NCBI GenBank assembly: GCA_902524895.1
Contig: CABZFH010000001.1
Location: 122,876 to 186,875, forward strand
Length of the DNA stretch: 64,000 nucleotides
Reading direction: 5' to 3'
Source of the DNA: an uncultured Alphaproteobacteria bacterium
GTDB lineage: Bacteria > Pseudomonadota > Alphaproteobacteria > Methylaequorales > Methylaequoraceae
The notes under the pieces were generated by a model that was not told where the DNA came from, searched no databases, and saw only the letters and a list, made by a program, of their open reading frames with translations. Positions within the stretch are counted from its first letter, which is position 1; the number at the start of each line of letters is the position of its first letter. This document shows, in pieces, positions 1 through 8,553 of the stretch. The position numbers were made by a program, and so were the translations under genes.

Positions 1-528
1 TGTATGAGTTCTGAGAACATTTTTTTTGTCTTCCTTTGAACCTATATAAAAAGTGTCGTGCATTTCTCTTGCTGGATGATTCTCAGGAATATTTAAAGCT
101 GTAAAATTGTGAAAATCATCTTCTACATCTGGTCCTTCAACATATCTTAGACCCATAGAACCAAGAATAGCAACAATTTCTTCAATCGTTTGTGTAATTG
201 GATGAACTCTTCCGAGATTTAATATATTTTGCCTAGTTGGCATTGTCGGATCTGAGAATTCAGCTTTTATCTTATTTTCGATTTCTTTTTTTCTTAAAAA
301 ATCCTTCCTCTCCAAAATAAGTTCTGAAAATTCACGTTTAAATAAATTTAATTGTTTACCAATTGTTTGTTTGCCTTCGGCATCTAAAGACGAAAGTTTT
401 TTCATCTCATTATTTATTAATCCATTTTTCCCGAAGTATTTAACTTTTATCTTCTCTAGACTTTCGATCGAATTAGATTTTAAGACTTCATTTTTAGCTG
501 AAAAAATAACATCTCCGAAATCCGTCAT
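1..528 (-). CDS. pheS: Phenylalanine--tRNA ligase alpha subunit, 3' part cut off by the window edge
   Basis: The alpha chain of the cytoplasmic (alpha-beta)2 enzyme that charges tRNA-Phe. The first 176 codons are visible from an ATG at 526-528 and the frame stays open to base 1. The translation has the N-terminal coiled-coil arm (about residues 1-85), then the class II entry region with HPITQTIEEI, GLRYVEGPDVEDD and NFTALNIPENHPARE, and ends in NVLRTHT, a conserved PheS stretch. It lies 15 bases downstream of rplT on the same strand, the usual infC-rpmI-rplT-pheS order; pheT would be expected beyond the left edge. Identification is secure; only the C-terminal catalytic part is missing. Confidence 0.95.
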   Translation of the reverse strand, partial: MTDFGDVIFSAKNEVLKSNSIESLEKIKVKYFGKNGLINNEMKKLSSLDAEGKQTIGKQLNLFKREFSELILERKDFLRKKEIENKIKAEFSDPTMPTRQNILNLGRVHPITQTIEEIVAILGSMGLRYVEGPDVEDDFHNFTALNIPENHPAREMHDTFYIGSKEDKKNVLRTHT

Positions 529-543
529 GAAACTTTTATTCAA

Positions 544-897
544 TTATTTACTTGCTTGAATTTTATCAATAATATTTTTAAAAACTTTTGGCTCTCGAGC
601 AGCAAGATCTGCTAATATTTTTCTGTTAAAATTAAGATTTAATTTTTTTAAACCATTCACGAAGCTTGAATATTTTAATCCATGCAAACGACAACCAGCA
701 TTTATTCTTTGTATCCACAAACTTTTGAATACTCTTTTTTTGACTTTTCTATCTCTATAAGCATATTGGGCTGATTTTTCAACGGCTTGGTTAGCCGCAC
801 GGAATGTATTTTTTCTTCTTCCATAAAAGCCCTTTGCTTGTTTAATAATTTTTTTGTGTCTTGACCTTGTTGTTACACCAGATTTAACTCTTGACAT
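544..897 (-). CDS. rplT: 50S ribosomal protein L20
   Basis: Large-subunit protein that binds 23S rRNA early in assembly; in some bacteria it also represses its own operon. The 117 residues match the normal L20 length and begin with the typical basic N-terminus ([30 protein letters not shown]), followed by the globular C-terminal half with [11 protein letters not shown] and the FVNGLKK region. It sits 11 bases after rpmI and 15 bases before pheS on the minus strand, so it is probably cotranscribed with infC and rpmI. Nothing unusual is visible. Confidence 0.97.
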   Translation of the reverse strand: MSRVKSGVTTRSRHKKIIKQAKGFYGRRKNTFRAANQAVEKSAQYAYRDRKVKKRVFKSLWIQRINAGCRLHGLKYSSFVNGLKKLNLNFNRKILADLAAREPKVFKNIIDKIQASK

Positions 898-908
898 TTT
901 CTTACTCT

Positions 909-1109
909 TTAAATTTTGGTATTCATATATTTTTTTACAATATTACCATCTTGCTTTGACATAATGATAGGACCTTTAGCATTTCTTTTCATCTTTTTTG
1001 ATTTTTGTGATAAATTGTGTCTTTTGTTACTTGCATACATTACAACTTTTCCAGTTGAAGTAACTTTAAACCGCTTCTTAGTTCCACTTTTTGTTTTTAA
1101 TTTAGGCAT
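909..1109 (-). CDS. rpmI: 50S ribosomal protein L35
   Basis: Small basic large-subunit protein. I chose the ATG at 1107-1109, which gives the canonical [15 protein letters not shown] start and 66 residues. The reading frame extends three codons further to a TTG at 1118, but that would add a non-homologous MKF. The sequence is almost all Lys, Arg and Ser, with the family core [14 protein letters not shown]. It lies between infC and rplT on the same strand in the classical infC-rpmI-rplT cluster. Confidence 0.96.
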   Translation of the reverse strand: MPKLKTKSGTKKRFKVTSTGKVVMYASNKRHNLSQKSKKMKRNAKGPIIMSKQDGNIVKKYMNTKI

Positions 1110-1183
1110 AAATTTCAATATAAATGTTGTTAGTTTTAACTTATAAAGATTTTTAATATCAAATCAAGAGAGATTTAATAAAA

Positions 1184-1711
1184 TCACTTAGGAGCTATGA
1201 TCATGGTCATCTGCCTACCTTCTAATTTTGGCACTTGCTCAATTTTCGCTAAAGATTCTATTTCTTTTTCAAGTTTTTGTAAAATTTCCATACCTTTTTG
1301 ATGATATGCCATTTCTCTTCCTCTAAATCTAAGGGTAATTTTAACCTTGTCTCCTGAGCCTAGAAATCTTTGAATTGATTTAAGCTTTACGCCATAGTCA
1401 TGGTCTTCAATTCCAGGTCTTAGCTTAACTTCTTTAACCTCAAAAGTTTTTTGTTTCTTCTTTGCTTCAGCTAATTTCTTTTGAAGTTGATATTTATATT
1501 TACCGTAGTCGATTATTTTACAAACAGGTGGTTTTGCGTTCGGAGAAACTTCCACTAAGTCTAATCCTAATTCTGAGGCTTTTTTTAATGCATCTTCGAT
1601 TTTCAGTACACCCAGCATCTCTCCATTTTCAAGTACTACTCTCACCTCAGCCGAAGATATAGATTCGTTAATAGCCGGTCCACGATTATTGGTGCGGCTT
1701 ACCTTATTCAT
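1184..1711 (-). CDS. infC: Translation initiation factor IF-3
   Basis: Binds the 30S subunit, prevents premature 50S joining and checks start-codon choice. The 175 residues show the N-terminal domain (NRGPAINESI, then EDALKKASELGLDLVEVSPNA and PPVCKIIDYGKYKY), a lysine-rich linker, and the C-terminal domain (KEVKLRPGIEDHDYGVK, then KVKITLRFRGREM). In E. coli infC uses a rare AUU start that autoregulates it; here the best start is an ordinary ATG at 1709-1711, so that control may be absent. It is the first gene of infC-rpmI-rplT-pheS and follows thrS by 69 bases, enough for its own promoter. Confidence 0.96.
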   Translation of the reverse strand: MNKVSRTNNRGPAINESISSAEVRVVLENGEMLGVLKIEDALKKASELGLDLVEVSPNAKPPVCKIIDYGKYKYQLQKKLAEAKKKQKTFEVKEVKLRPGIEDHDYGVKLKSIQRFLGSGDKVKITLRFRGREMAYHQKGMEILQKLEKEIESLAKIEQVPKLEGRQMTMIIAPK

Positions 1712-1780
1712 TTACCATCAATTTTATTTACCTATGATTTTTTCATTTATGTAATTCCCATATTTTTTAAAACAAAGCCA

Positions 1781-3724
1781 TCAATTGCTCACATTTTCAG
1801 AAATACTGCAAGAGTTTTTTATTTTTTTTAAAAAATCCTTTAAATTTAATACTTGTTGATCTTTTTTTCCGAGTGTTCTTAGAGACACAGTTTGTGTGTC
1901 AATTTCTTTGTGACCTGCAACTACAATATATGGAATTTTATTCACTGCATGTTCTCTGATTTTATAATTTATTTTTTCTTTTCTATCATCAATAATAGTT
2001 TCAATTCCTAGTAGTTTTAATTCATCATTAATAAGTTTAATATAATCTAAACAATCATCATTAATATTAATAAGTACAACTTGAGTAGGCGCTAACCAAT
2101 TAGGTAGTTTACCTGAAAAATTTTCAATTAAAATTCCTATAAATCTTTCAAATGAACCTAAGATTGCTCTATGAAGTATAACTGGTCTGTACTTTTGTCC
2201 ATCTTCGCCTATGTAAGAAGCATCCAATCTTTCTGGTAAAACAAAATCAACCTGAAGAGTACCACACTGCCAATCTCTTCCAATTGCGTCTTTTAAGACA
2301 AATTCAAGTTTAGGGCCATAAAATGCTCCCTCTCCTTTGTTTAATTCATAAGAATATCCAGCCTGATTGATTGCTTCTCTTAATGCATTCTCAGCTTGAT
2401 CCCAAACCGCATCTTCTCCTGCTCTGTTTTCTGGTCTATCGGCAAATTTGATTACCACCTCTTCAAAACCAAAATCCTTATAAACTTCCATTAGAAATTT
2501 ACAGAATTTTTCTGTTTCTGAAACAATTTGTTCTTTTGTACAAAAAATGTGCGCGTCATCTTGTGTAAATGCTCTCACTCTCATCAAACCATGTAAAGCT
2601 CCAGAAGGTTCATTTCTATGGCATGATCCAAACTCCGCCATTCGAATTGGAAGATCTTTATAGCTTTTAATTCCTTGTCTAAAAATTTGAACATGACAAG
2701 GACAATTCATAGGCTTAATAGCTAATGTTTTTTCCTCAGATTCACTAGTAAACATATATTCTCTAAATTTTTCCCAATGCCCGGATTTTTCCCACAATGA
2801 CTTGTCTACCAGTTGAGGGGTGTTGACCTCATGATAACCATTCTTTTCTAACTTTTTTCTCATGTAATTCAAAATTTTTCTATATATTTTCCAACCCTTT
2901 TTGTGCCAAAAAACTGATCCCACAGCATGCTCTTGAAAATGAAAAAGGTCCAACTCCTTACCAATTTTTCTATGATCTCTTTTCTCAGCTTCTTCAATCA
3001 TCATTAGATATTTATTTAATTCATTTTCATTCTTCCAAGCAGTTCCATAAATTCTTTGCAGCATTTCATTTTTGGAATCACCTCTCCAATAAGCTCCTGA
3101 GAGTTTCGTTAATTTAAACGCTCCCACAAGTTCTAGGGTTGGTAAATGAGGTCCACGGCATAAATCAATAAATTGAGAATCTCCCTGAGTATAAATTTGG
3201 AAAGACTCAGTTTGTTTTGATTCTTCAATTATTTTAATTTTATAATCTTCGTTTCTATCTTTAAATAACGATATAACTTCTTGTTTCGTATGAAGGGTTT
3301 TATAAATGTTGGATTTTTCCAATACAATTCTTTTCATTTCTTTTTCAATTAATTCTAAATCTTCTAAAGAAATTGGTTTTTCGAACATGACATCGTAATA
3401 GAAACCATTTTCAATTGTTGGACCAATAGCTAATTTAGATTGAGGATATAAATTTTTAATTGCTCTAGCAAGAACTTGAGCGGCAATTGTATGTCTCATT
3501 ATTTCAAGACCTTCATCTGTAGCAACAGTTATTATAGATATCTCACAATCTTTTAAAATTGGATCGATTAAGTCTTTTTGCTTGCCATTAATTTTTATAG
3601 CCACAGCTTGTTTGCTCAAACTTTTAGATATGGTTTTAGCAACATCATAACCAGACAAACCATCAGGAAATATTTTTTTACTGCCATCAGGAAAAGTTAT
3701 TGAAATTTTTTTTGATCTATTCAT
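1781..3724 (-). CDS. thrS: Threonine--tRNA ligase
   Basis: Charges tRNA-Thr in the cytoplasm and edits mischarged Ser-tRNA-Thr. At 647 residues it is full length. In order: TGS domain (about 1-65), editing domain with His78 in RHTIAAQ and the GPTIENGFYYD segment (about 100-110), LCRGPHLP (about 188-195), the class II catalytic core with the zinc-binding MNCPCH stretch (about 339-344) and HRNEPSGALHGL, then the C-terminal anticodon-binding domain with DDRKEKINYKIREH. It heads the minus-strand block that continues into infC. Upstream is a 44-base gap to the glycosyltransferase gene on the same strand. Confidence 0.97.
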   Translation of the reverse strand: MNRSKKISITFPDGSKKIFPDGLSGYDVAKTISKSLSKQAVAIKINGKQKDLIDPILKDCEISIITVATDEGLEIMRHTIAAQVLARAIKNLYPQSKLAIGPTIENGFYYDVMFEKPISLEDLELIEKEMKRIVLEKSNIYKTLHTKQEVISLFKDRNEDYKIKIIEESKQTESFQIYTQGDSQFIDLCRGPHLPTLELVGAFKLTKLSGAYWRGDSKNEMLQRIYGTAWKNENELNKYLMMIEEAEKRDHRKIGKELDLFHFQEHAVGSVFWHKKGWKIYRKILNYMRKKLEKNGYHEVNTPQLVDKSLWEKSGHWEKFREYMFTSESEEKTLAIKPMNCPCHVQIFRQGIKSYKDLPIRMAEFGSCHRNEPSGALHGLMRVRAFTQDDAHIFCTKEQIVSETEKFCKFLMEVYKDFGFEEVVIKFADRPENRAGEDAVWDQAENALREAINQAGYSYELNKGEGAFYGPKLEFVLKDAIGRDWQCGTLQVDFVLPERLDASYIGEDGQKYRPVILHRAILGSFERFIGILIENFSGKLPNWLAPTQVVLININDDCLDYIKLINDELKLLGIETIIDDRKEKINYKIREHAVNKIPYIVVAGHKEIDTQTVSLRTLGKKDQQVLNLKDFLKKIKNSCSISENVSN

Positions 3725-3768
3725 GTTAATAAATTTTAAGTTTAAAGTATGGTATAATATTTTTTTAT

Positions 3769-4722
3769 TTAATTTTGAAGTTTATTGTTTTTTTCTTCAA
3801 GGAGAATTGATAATGTTTTATTTACGAGTTCTAAACATTCATTATTATAATTTAAAATAGTAACATGTTTGCCTAGTGGAGCACATAATTGTGGATTAGA
3901 AAATTTTGTGAAAAATACTACCAGTTTTCTTTTTGCTAGTGAGCATAGGTGCATTGGTCCAGTATCATTTCCTACAATGCCTAAAGAATCTTTTGATAAA
4001 GAAGCCAACTTGCATACGTTTAGTTTTCCGCAAAGATTTATAATGTTAGGAAATTTTTTTTTTATTTCTTCGCATAATTCTAATTCGTCGTTTCCACCTA
4101 CAACTACGGAATCAATTTTTTGTTCCAATAATTTTTTTGCAACTTCAATAAAAACATTAACAGGTATTCTTTTATTCTTTCTTTTTGCAGAACCTCCAAC
4201 AACAAATATTACAAACGATTTCTTTTTAAAACTGTGTTTAAATTTACCGTCAAATATCCATTTTTCGTCAAATTTAAAAAAATTTTTAATATTAGCTATT
4301 TTAAGTTGTTCTCTTTGTCTATCGATTGTATGCATCAAATCCCTATTAGGATTACAATGAAAATAATCTGAATCACCTACAATACCTGACCATTTGGTAA
4401 TCTTTCTATCAAATAGACTACTATAACTAGTAGATCTGTTTGAGGTTTGTAAATCATATACACACATAAACTCTTTGGTATTTAATTTTTTTTTTAATTT
4501 TATTTTGTCTAAGAAATAAAACATAGATCTTTTAATAACTATTATTTGGTCAAACCAATTACTTCTCTCAGCAATATCTTTATAAGAAATTTCTGTAATT
4601 AAAACTAATTTAGATTTATTATGAAATTTTCTGATAGAGTACATTGCTGATAAAGACAAAATAAAGTCTCCTAGACCTCCAAATTTAATAATTAAAACTT
4701 TTTGATTTAATAAGATTTTCAT
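3769..4722 (-). CDS. Glycosyltransferase family 9 (heptosyltransferase-like)
   Basis: Probable LPS-core glycosyltransferase at the inner face of the inner membrane. The N-terminus VLIIKFGGLGDFILSLSA is the typical GT9 opening and the late motif GNDTGPMHLCSLA matches the nucleotide-sugar binding loop of heptosyltransferases such as WaaF/WaaC. Length (317 residues) is a little short but normal for the family. The start overlaps the end of the upstream GT4 gene by 38 bases, so the two are probably cotranslated. HldE, which makes the ADP-heptose donor precursor, is encoded at 47674-49119. Family is clear; the exact acceptor and donor sugar are not. Confidence 0.85.
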   Translation of the reverse strand: MKILLNQKVLIIKFGGLGDFILSLSAMYSIRKFHNKSKLVLITEISYKDIAERSNWFDQIIVIKRSMFYFLDKIKLKKKLNTKEFMCVYDLQTSNRSTSYSSLFDRKITKWSGIVGDSDYFHCNPNRDLMHTIDRQREQLKIANIKNFFKFDEKWIFDGKFKHSFKKKSFVIFVVGGSAKRKNKRIPVNVFIEVAKKLLEQKIDSVVVGGNDELELCEEIKKKFPNIINLCGKLNVCKLASLSKDSLGIVGNDTGPMHLCSLAKRKLVVFFTKFSNPQLCAPLGKHVTILNYNNECLELVNKTLSILLEEKNNKLQN

Positions 4723-5857
4723 AAATTTTTGTTTCTTTTTTCAACATATCCACCATTTCAAACTTCTCTTTTATTCTTATTCTAGCAAGATTTCCAATTT
4801 TATCTTTTTGATTTTGAGTTAATCTTACAACATCCATAATTTTCATTGCCAAAATATCTGGATCATTTTCTTTTATTAACCATCCAGTTTTTTTATTAAT
4901 TACAATGTCCTTAGAACCACCAATATCAGTTGCTATAATTGGCTTTCCCATTGCACTTGCTTCAGCTGAAACTCTGCCAAAAGCTTCAGGTTCAATCGAA
5001 GAAGAAATAACTACATCGGCAGTTGAATAAATTGATGGCATATCCGTTCGGTTTCCTAGACATAGCACATGACTTCCAATATCTAGTTTTTTAATAAATT
5101 TTTTTATTTTTTTTAAATATCCTTTTCTGTTTTGTTCTGATCCAACAATCAACATCAAGAATTCAAAATCGGGATTGTTTAAAGATAATATTTTAGCAGC
5201 TTCTATTGCAACTAGTTGTCCCTTCCATTCCGTTAATCTTCCCGGAAGCAAAATAATATGTTTTTGTTCATTTATAGATATGTCATTTAAAAAAGACTCT
5301 TTTCTAGTCCTAGTAATTGCCTTTAAATCAAAATATTTTGTATCTATTCCTCTATTAACAATCTTTATTTTTTTTGCTTTTTCAGGAAAAAATTTCTTTA
5401 TTTGAGTGCCGATAAAGTCTGATATTGCTATAATTACGTCGCCCTCAGTCATAACGCCATTATATTTTCTTTTAAAAAAATTATTGTTTCCACTGTAAGC
5501 TCCATGGTAAGTCGTGATTAAAGGAATTCTTAGCTTTTTAATAATTTTGTTAAAACAAAAAGCTGGCCATCTGCTTCTTATGTGAATTAAATCTGGTTCA
5601 ATCTGAAGAATAAGATCCATAAAATGCTTTCTTGCTCTAAAAAAATTTATTATACCTTTTTTATTTAAAGGTATTTTAAAATGTTCAACACCCTTGTGTT
5701 TGTATTTTTCAGACATATCACCTCCAGATGAAACTATAATTGATCTATAACCTTTTTCTTTCAAAAATTTTGCTATATCAAGTGTTCCTCTTTCCACTCC
5801 ACCTCCAGATTGTTCTAATGAGGGTAAAATTTGAATAATTGTCTTCATGGAATTCAT
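4685..5857 (-). CDS. Glycosyltransferase family 4
   Basis: Retaining GT-B glycosyltransferase, likely building LPS core or a surface polysaccharide. The N-terminal domain opens with IIQILPSLEQSGGGVERGT, the glycine-rich acceptor-side loop. The C-terminal domain holds GRLTEWKGQL and the nucleotide-sugar motif EPEAFGRVSAEASAMGKPII followed by GGSKDIV. I kept the ATG at 5857, which has an AGGA Shine-Dalgarno-like sequence about eight bases upstream; an ATG three codons later is possible. It overlaps the following GT9 gene by 38 bases. Substrate cannot be read from sequence. Confidence 0.85.
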   Translation of the reverse strand: MNSMKTIIQILPSLEQSGGGVERGTLDIAKFLKEKGYRSIIVSSGGDMSEKYKHKGVEHFKIPLNKKGIINFFRARKHFMDLILQIEPDLIHIRSRWPAFCFNKIIKKLRIPLITTYHGAYSGNNNFFKRKYNGVMTEGDVIIAISDFIGTQIKKFFPEKAKKIKIVNRGIDTKYFDLKAITRTRKESFLNDISINEQKHIILLPGRLTEWKGQLVAIEAAKILSLNNPDFEFLMLIVGSEQNRKGYLKKIKKFIKKLDIGSHVLCLGNRTDMPSIYSTADVVISSSIEPEAFGRVSAEASAMGKPIIATDIGGSKDIVINKKTGWLIKENDPDILAMKIMDVVRLTQNQKDKIGNLARIRIKEKFEMVDMLKKETKIYENLIKSKSFNY

Positions 5858-5869
5858 ATTACTTTTTCC

Positions 5870-6733
5870 TCAATTTTTTAAAAGCTTAAAAATTTCATTT
5901 AGTCCAACCTTATAATCCTTTTTTCTTGGTAACCAATTTAATTTTTCTTTAAATTTCTTATTTGATACCCTTTTGTTTTCTGAATAAAAACTCCTTGTCA
6001 TTTCAGAAACTTTCGAATCACTAAGTTCTATGTACTTTGGTTTTTTCTTTTTTAAGAGTTCAAAAGCATATGATGTAACCTCGTCGCTTGGACAAGGATA
6101 GTCATCTGTTAGATTGAAAATCTCTCCTGGAGTAGGTTTTTCAATACTAAATTGAAGTGCAGTTGCAATATCCTCAACGTGAATCCTTGAAAAAAATTGA
6201 TCTTTTTTTTTTATTAAGTTTAAATTATCAGTATTAATTCTTTCAAAAATTGATCTTTTAGGACCGTAAATACCAGGTAATCTAAAAATATGAATGGGAA
6301 GTTTGTGCTCTGAAAAAAGGTTTAAGTACTGTTTTTCAGCAGTTATTCTATTGAGTGACCTTTTATTTTTAGTCCTTAACTCTGATTTTTCATCCACCCA
6401 ATTACCTCCATGGTCTCCGTAAACACCAGTTGTCGACAAATATCCTAGCCATTTTAAAGAATTTAAATTTATTAATTCTTTTTTTATATGATGAAAAGGT
6501 ATATCCCCGTAATCGTTTGGAGGTATAGAATTTAAGATATGCGTTACATTTTGTAGGATTGAATTTTTATCATTTAAGAATTGTTGAAAAGCATATCTTT
6601 TTACACACTCAAAATTAAAATACTTAATTTTAAAAGGTACTTGATTATGTACACCTATGATTTCAAATTTATTTTGGATTAAAGGGGTAAGAAATTCTGT
6701 ACAATATCCTGCACCCAGAAAAAGCATCTTCAT
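5870..6733 (-). CDS. SDR-family NAD(P)-binding protein (YeeZ-like)
   Basis: Extended-SDR-like protein of 287 residues. The N-terminal nucleotide-binding motif is FLGAGYC, a shortened variant of GxxGxxG. A mid-protein GYLSTTGVYGDHGG and IFRLPGIYGPKRS match the atypical SDR subgroup that includes E. coli YeeZ. The usual YxxxK catalytic pair is not obvious (the aligned region has TAEKQYL), as in other atypical members, so the reaction is unknown. The start overlaps the LysR stop by four bases (ATGA), so the regulator and this gene are translationally coupled; 12 bases separate it from the GT4 gene downstream. Confidence 0.75.
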   Translation of the reverse strand: MKMLFLGAGYCTEFLTPLIQNKFEIIGVHNQVPFKIKYFNFECVKRYAFQQFLNDKNSILQNVTHILNSIPPNDYGDIPFHHIKKELINLNSLKWLGYLSTTGVYGDHGGNWVDEKSELRTKNKRSLNRITAEKQYLNLFSEHKLPIHIFRLPGIYGPKRSIFERINTDNLNLIKKKDQFFSRIHVEDIATALQFSIEKPTPGEIFNLTDDYPCPSDEVTSYAFELLKKKKPKYIELSDSKVSEMTRSFYSENKRVSNKKFKEKLNWLPRKKDYKVGLNEIFKLLKN

Positions 6734-7629
6734 TTATGCTCTGCCATTATTCTTTCTCTAATCCAATCATAAGCTGGATGATTAGTTAACTCTTTGTGCC
6801 ACACAATTTTTGTGTATCTTTTTTCTAATTCTAAAGGAAGTTCTACCAGAGAAAAATTATATATGTTAGCAAGTCTCTTGGCAGTTTTAGAGGGTAATGT
6901 GAGTATTAAATCACTGTTTTTAAGAGCATTCGGAGATAAGGTAATTAAATCAATTCTGACAGAAATATTCCTTTCCAACTCCAGCTGGTTTAATGCTCTA
7001 TCAACTGGCGATATTGGAGCGCCTGTTGGTGCAACCCTAAGATGTTTAGATGCTAAATATTGATCAATTGATAGTTTTTTTTCTTTAGAAAATTGATGCT
7101 CTTTTCTCATCATGCATAAAAATCTCTCTTCGAACAAAACTTTAGATCCAAATCTTGAAGGGATAGATTCAAATCTCCCTATAGCAAAATCGATTTCATT
7201 GAAATCAAGGAGTTTTAAAGCATCATTACCCTGATCAGAAATTACTGATAGGCGAGAATTTGGAGAATTTTTTTCTAAGAAACTAACTAAATTAGGAAGA
7301 AGCAGTGGCCCAATATCGTCTGACATGGCTAATCGGAATAATTTTCTTGATGATAAAGGGTCAAATTTTATGTCCGTTAATGTTGATTCCAAACTAGATA
7401 AAGCAATTTGTATTGGCAGTGAAAGTTCAACAGCTCTTGGAGTTGGTCTCATACCTTTTGGTCCTCTTATAAACAACTCATCTTTCATTAAATACCTAAG
7501 CCTATTTAAAGCATTACTCATAGCTGGTTGTGTAATCCCAACTTTTTGACTGGCTTTAGTTACATTTCTTTCTTCATACAAGGTTCTAAAAACTACTAAA
7601 AGATTAAGGTCAAATTTATTAATATTCAT
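6730..7629 (-). CDS. LysR-family transcriptional regulator
   Basis: DNA-binding regulator of 299 residues. The winged helix-turn-helix lies at about residues 8-65 (LNLLVVFRTLYEERNVTKAS, then GITQPAMSNALNRLR and DELFIRG), closest in style to the NodD/LinR-like subgroup. The periplasmic-binding-protein-like effector domain follows from about residue 90. It is divergently oriented from uppP across 69 bases holding a palindrome at 7640-7671 that is a good candidate operator. A four-base overlap links it to the SDR gene. The ligand and regulon are unknown. Confidence 0.9.
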   Translation of the reverse strand: MNINKFDLNLLVVFRTLYEERNVTKASQKVGITQPAMSNALNRLRYLMKDELFIRGPKGMRPTPRAVELSLPIQIALSSLESTLTDIKFDPLSSRKLFRLAMSDDIGPLLLPNLVSFLEKNSPNSRLSVISDQGNDALKLLDFNEIDFAIGRFESIPSRFGSKVLFEERFLCMMRKEHQFSKEKKLSIDQYLASKHLRVAPTGAPISPVDRALNQLELERNISVRIDLITLSPNALKNSDLILTLPSKTAKRLANIYNFSLVELPLELEKRYTKIVWHKELTNHPAYDWIRERIMAEHK

Positions 7630-7639
7630 ATGATTAATG

Positions 7640-7671
7640 ATATAGTATTTTAGTATTATTTAATACTATAT
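7640..7671. promoter_or_regulatory. Palindromic operator-like site between lysR and uppP
   Basis: A perfect 10-base inverted repeat, ATATAGTATT at 7640-7649 and AATACTATAT at 7662-7671, with a 12-base spacer that holds another AGTATT copy (7652-7657). Such dyads with a T-N11-A character are typical LysR autoregulatory sites. The right arm overlaps a TATAAT at 7669-7674 that could be the -10 element for uppP. The sequence is seen directly; the regulatory role is inferred. Confidence 0.55.
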
Positions 7672-7698
7672 AATAAAAATATAAAATATGCTACAATT

Positions 7699-8553
7699 AT
7701 GGTAATGTATATGTTTATAGCTATATATTGTTTTATTCAGGGATTTACTGAGTTTTTACCTATAAGTTCACAAGCACATTTAATAGTTTTTAGTAATTTT
7801 TTCGAATTAGAAATAAATGAATTGTCCTTAAGAAGTATAAATATAATGGCTCATTTTGGATCATTGCTTGCTATTGTTGCTTATTATTTTAGAGATTGTC
7901 TAAAACTAACTCTTTCATTTAATAATTTTTTTCAAAGCTACTTAGATCCCTACACAATTCTTCTCAAAAATATTATTTACGCTAGTCTGCCAATTTTTTT
8001 TATTGGCTATTTTGTAGCTAATCAAATATCAGTGAATTTTTTAGAGTCTCTCACAATCATTGGATGGGTTTCAATTATATTTGGTGTTTTGCTCTATTAT
8101 ATCGATAAATACTGCCTAAGGATTAAACATCTCGACAGAATAGATCTAAAATCCTCATTAATAATTGGTTTCTTTCAATCTATAGCAATAATTCCAGGAA
8201 TAAGCAGATCTGGAGCTGTGCTGACTGTAATGAGATTTTTTGGATTTACTAGATCTGATTCTGTAAGATTTTCAAATTTTTTAAGTATACCAGCAATTGG
8301 TGGAGCAACTATTTATCTTATTTTCAATTTAAAGAATGAATATGATTACGTTGATTATTTTAGTTTTTATAATCTATTAATTATTTTTCTAAGTTTTTTA
8401 TTTTCAATATTTTTTATTCATTTCTTAGTTACGTGGGTACAAAAGTCTTCTTTAGCTTTGTTCATGTGGTATAGAATTATATTTGGTTCACTTATTATTT
8501 TTTATACAAGTATAGATTTAAGTGATATAGGTTGGAACAATTACTTCCAATGA
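7699..8553 (+). CDS. uppP: Undecaprenyl-diphosphate phosphatase (UppP/BacA family)
   Basis: Inner-membrane phosphatase that recycles undecaprenyl diphosphate to the monophosphate carrier used for peptidoglycan and LPS. The 284 residues contain the two family motifs, QGFTEFLPISSQAHL near the N-terminus and IPGISRSGAV near residues 172-181, set among about seven to eight hydrophobic segments. Three in-frame ATGs (7699, 7705, 7711) are possible starts and none has a clear Shine-Dalgarno; the first is listed. The 3' end overlaps the convergent NDUFA9-like gene by 36 bases. Confidence 0.93.
   Translation: MVMYMFIAIYCFIQGFTEFLPISSQAHLIVFSNFFELEINELSLRSINIMAHFGSLLAIVAYYFRDCLKLTLSFNNFFQSYLDPYTILLKNIIYASLPIFFIGYFVANQISVNFLESLTIIGWVSIIFGVLLYYIDKYCLRIKHLDRIDLKSSLIIGFFQSIAIIPGISRSGAVLTVMRFFGFTRSDSVRFSNFLSIPAIGGATIYLIFNLKNEYDYVDYFSFYNLLIIFLSFLFSIFFIHFLVTWVQKSSLALFMWYRIIFGSLIIFYTSIDLSDIGWNNYFQ

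Noticed and set aside
3869..4360. Plus-strand ORF of 163 codons opposite the GT9 gene
   Set aside because: It is antisense to a gene with clear family motifs, has no homology I recognise and shows the composition expected of a shadow frame.
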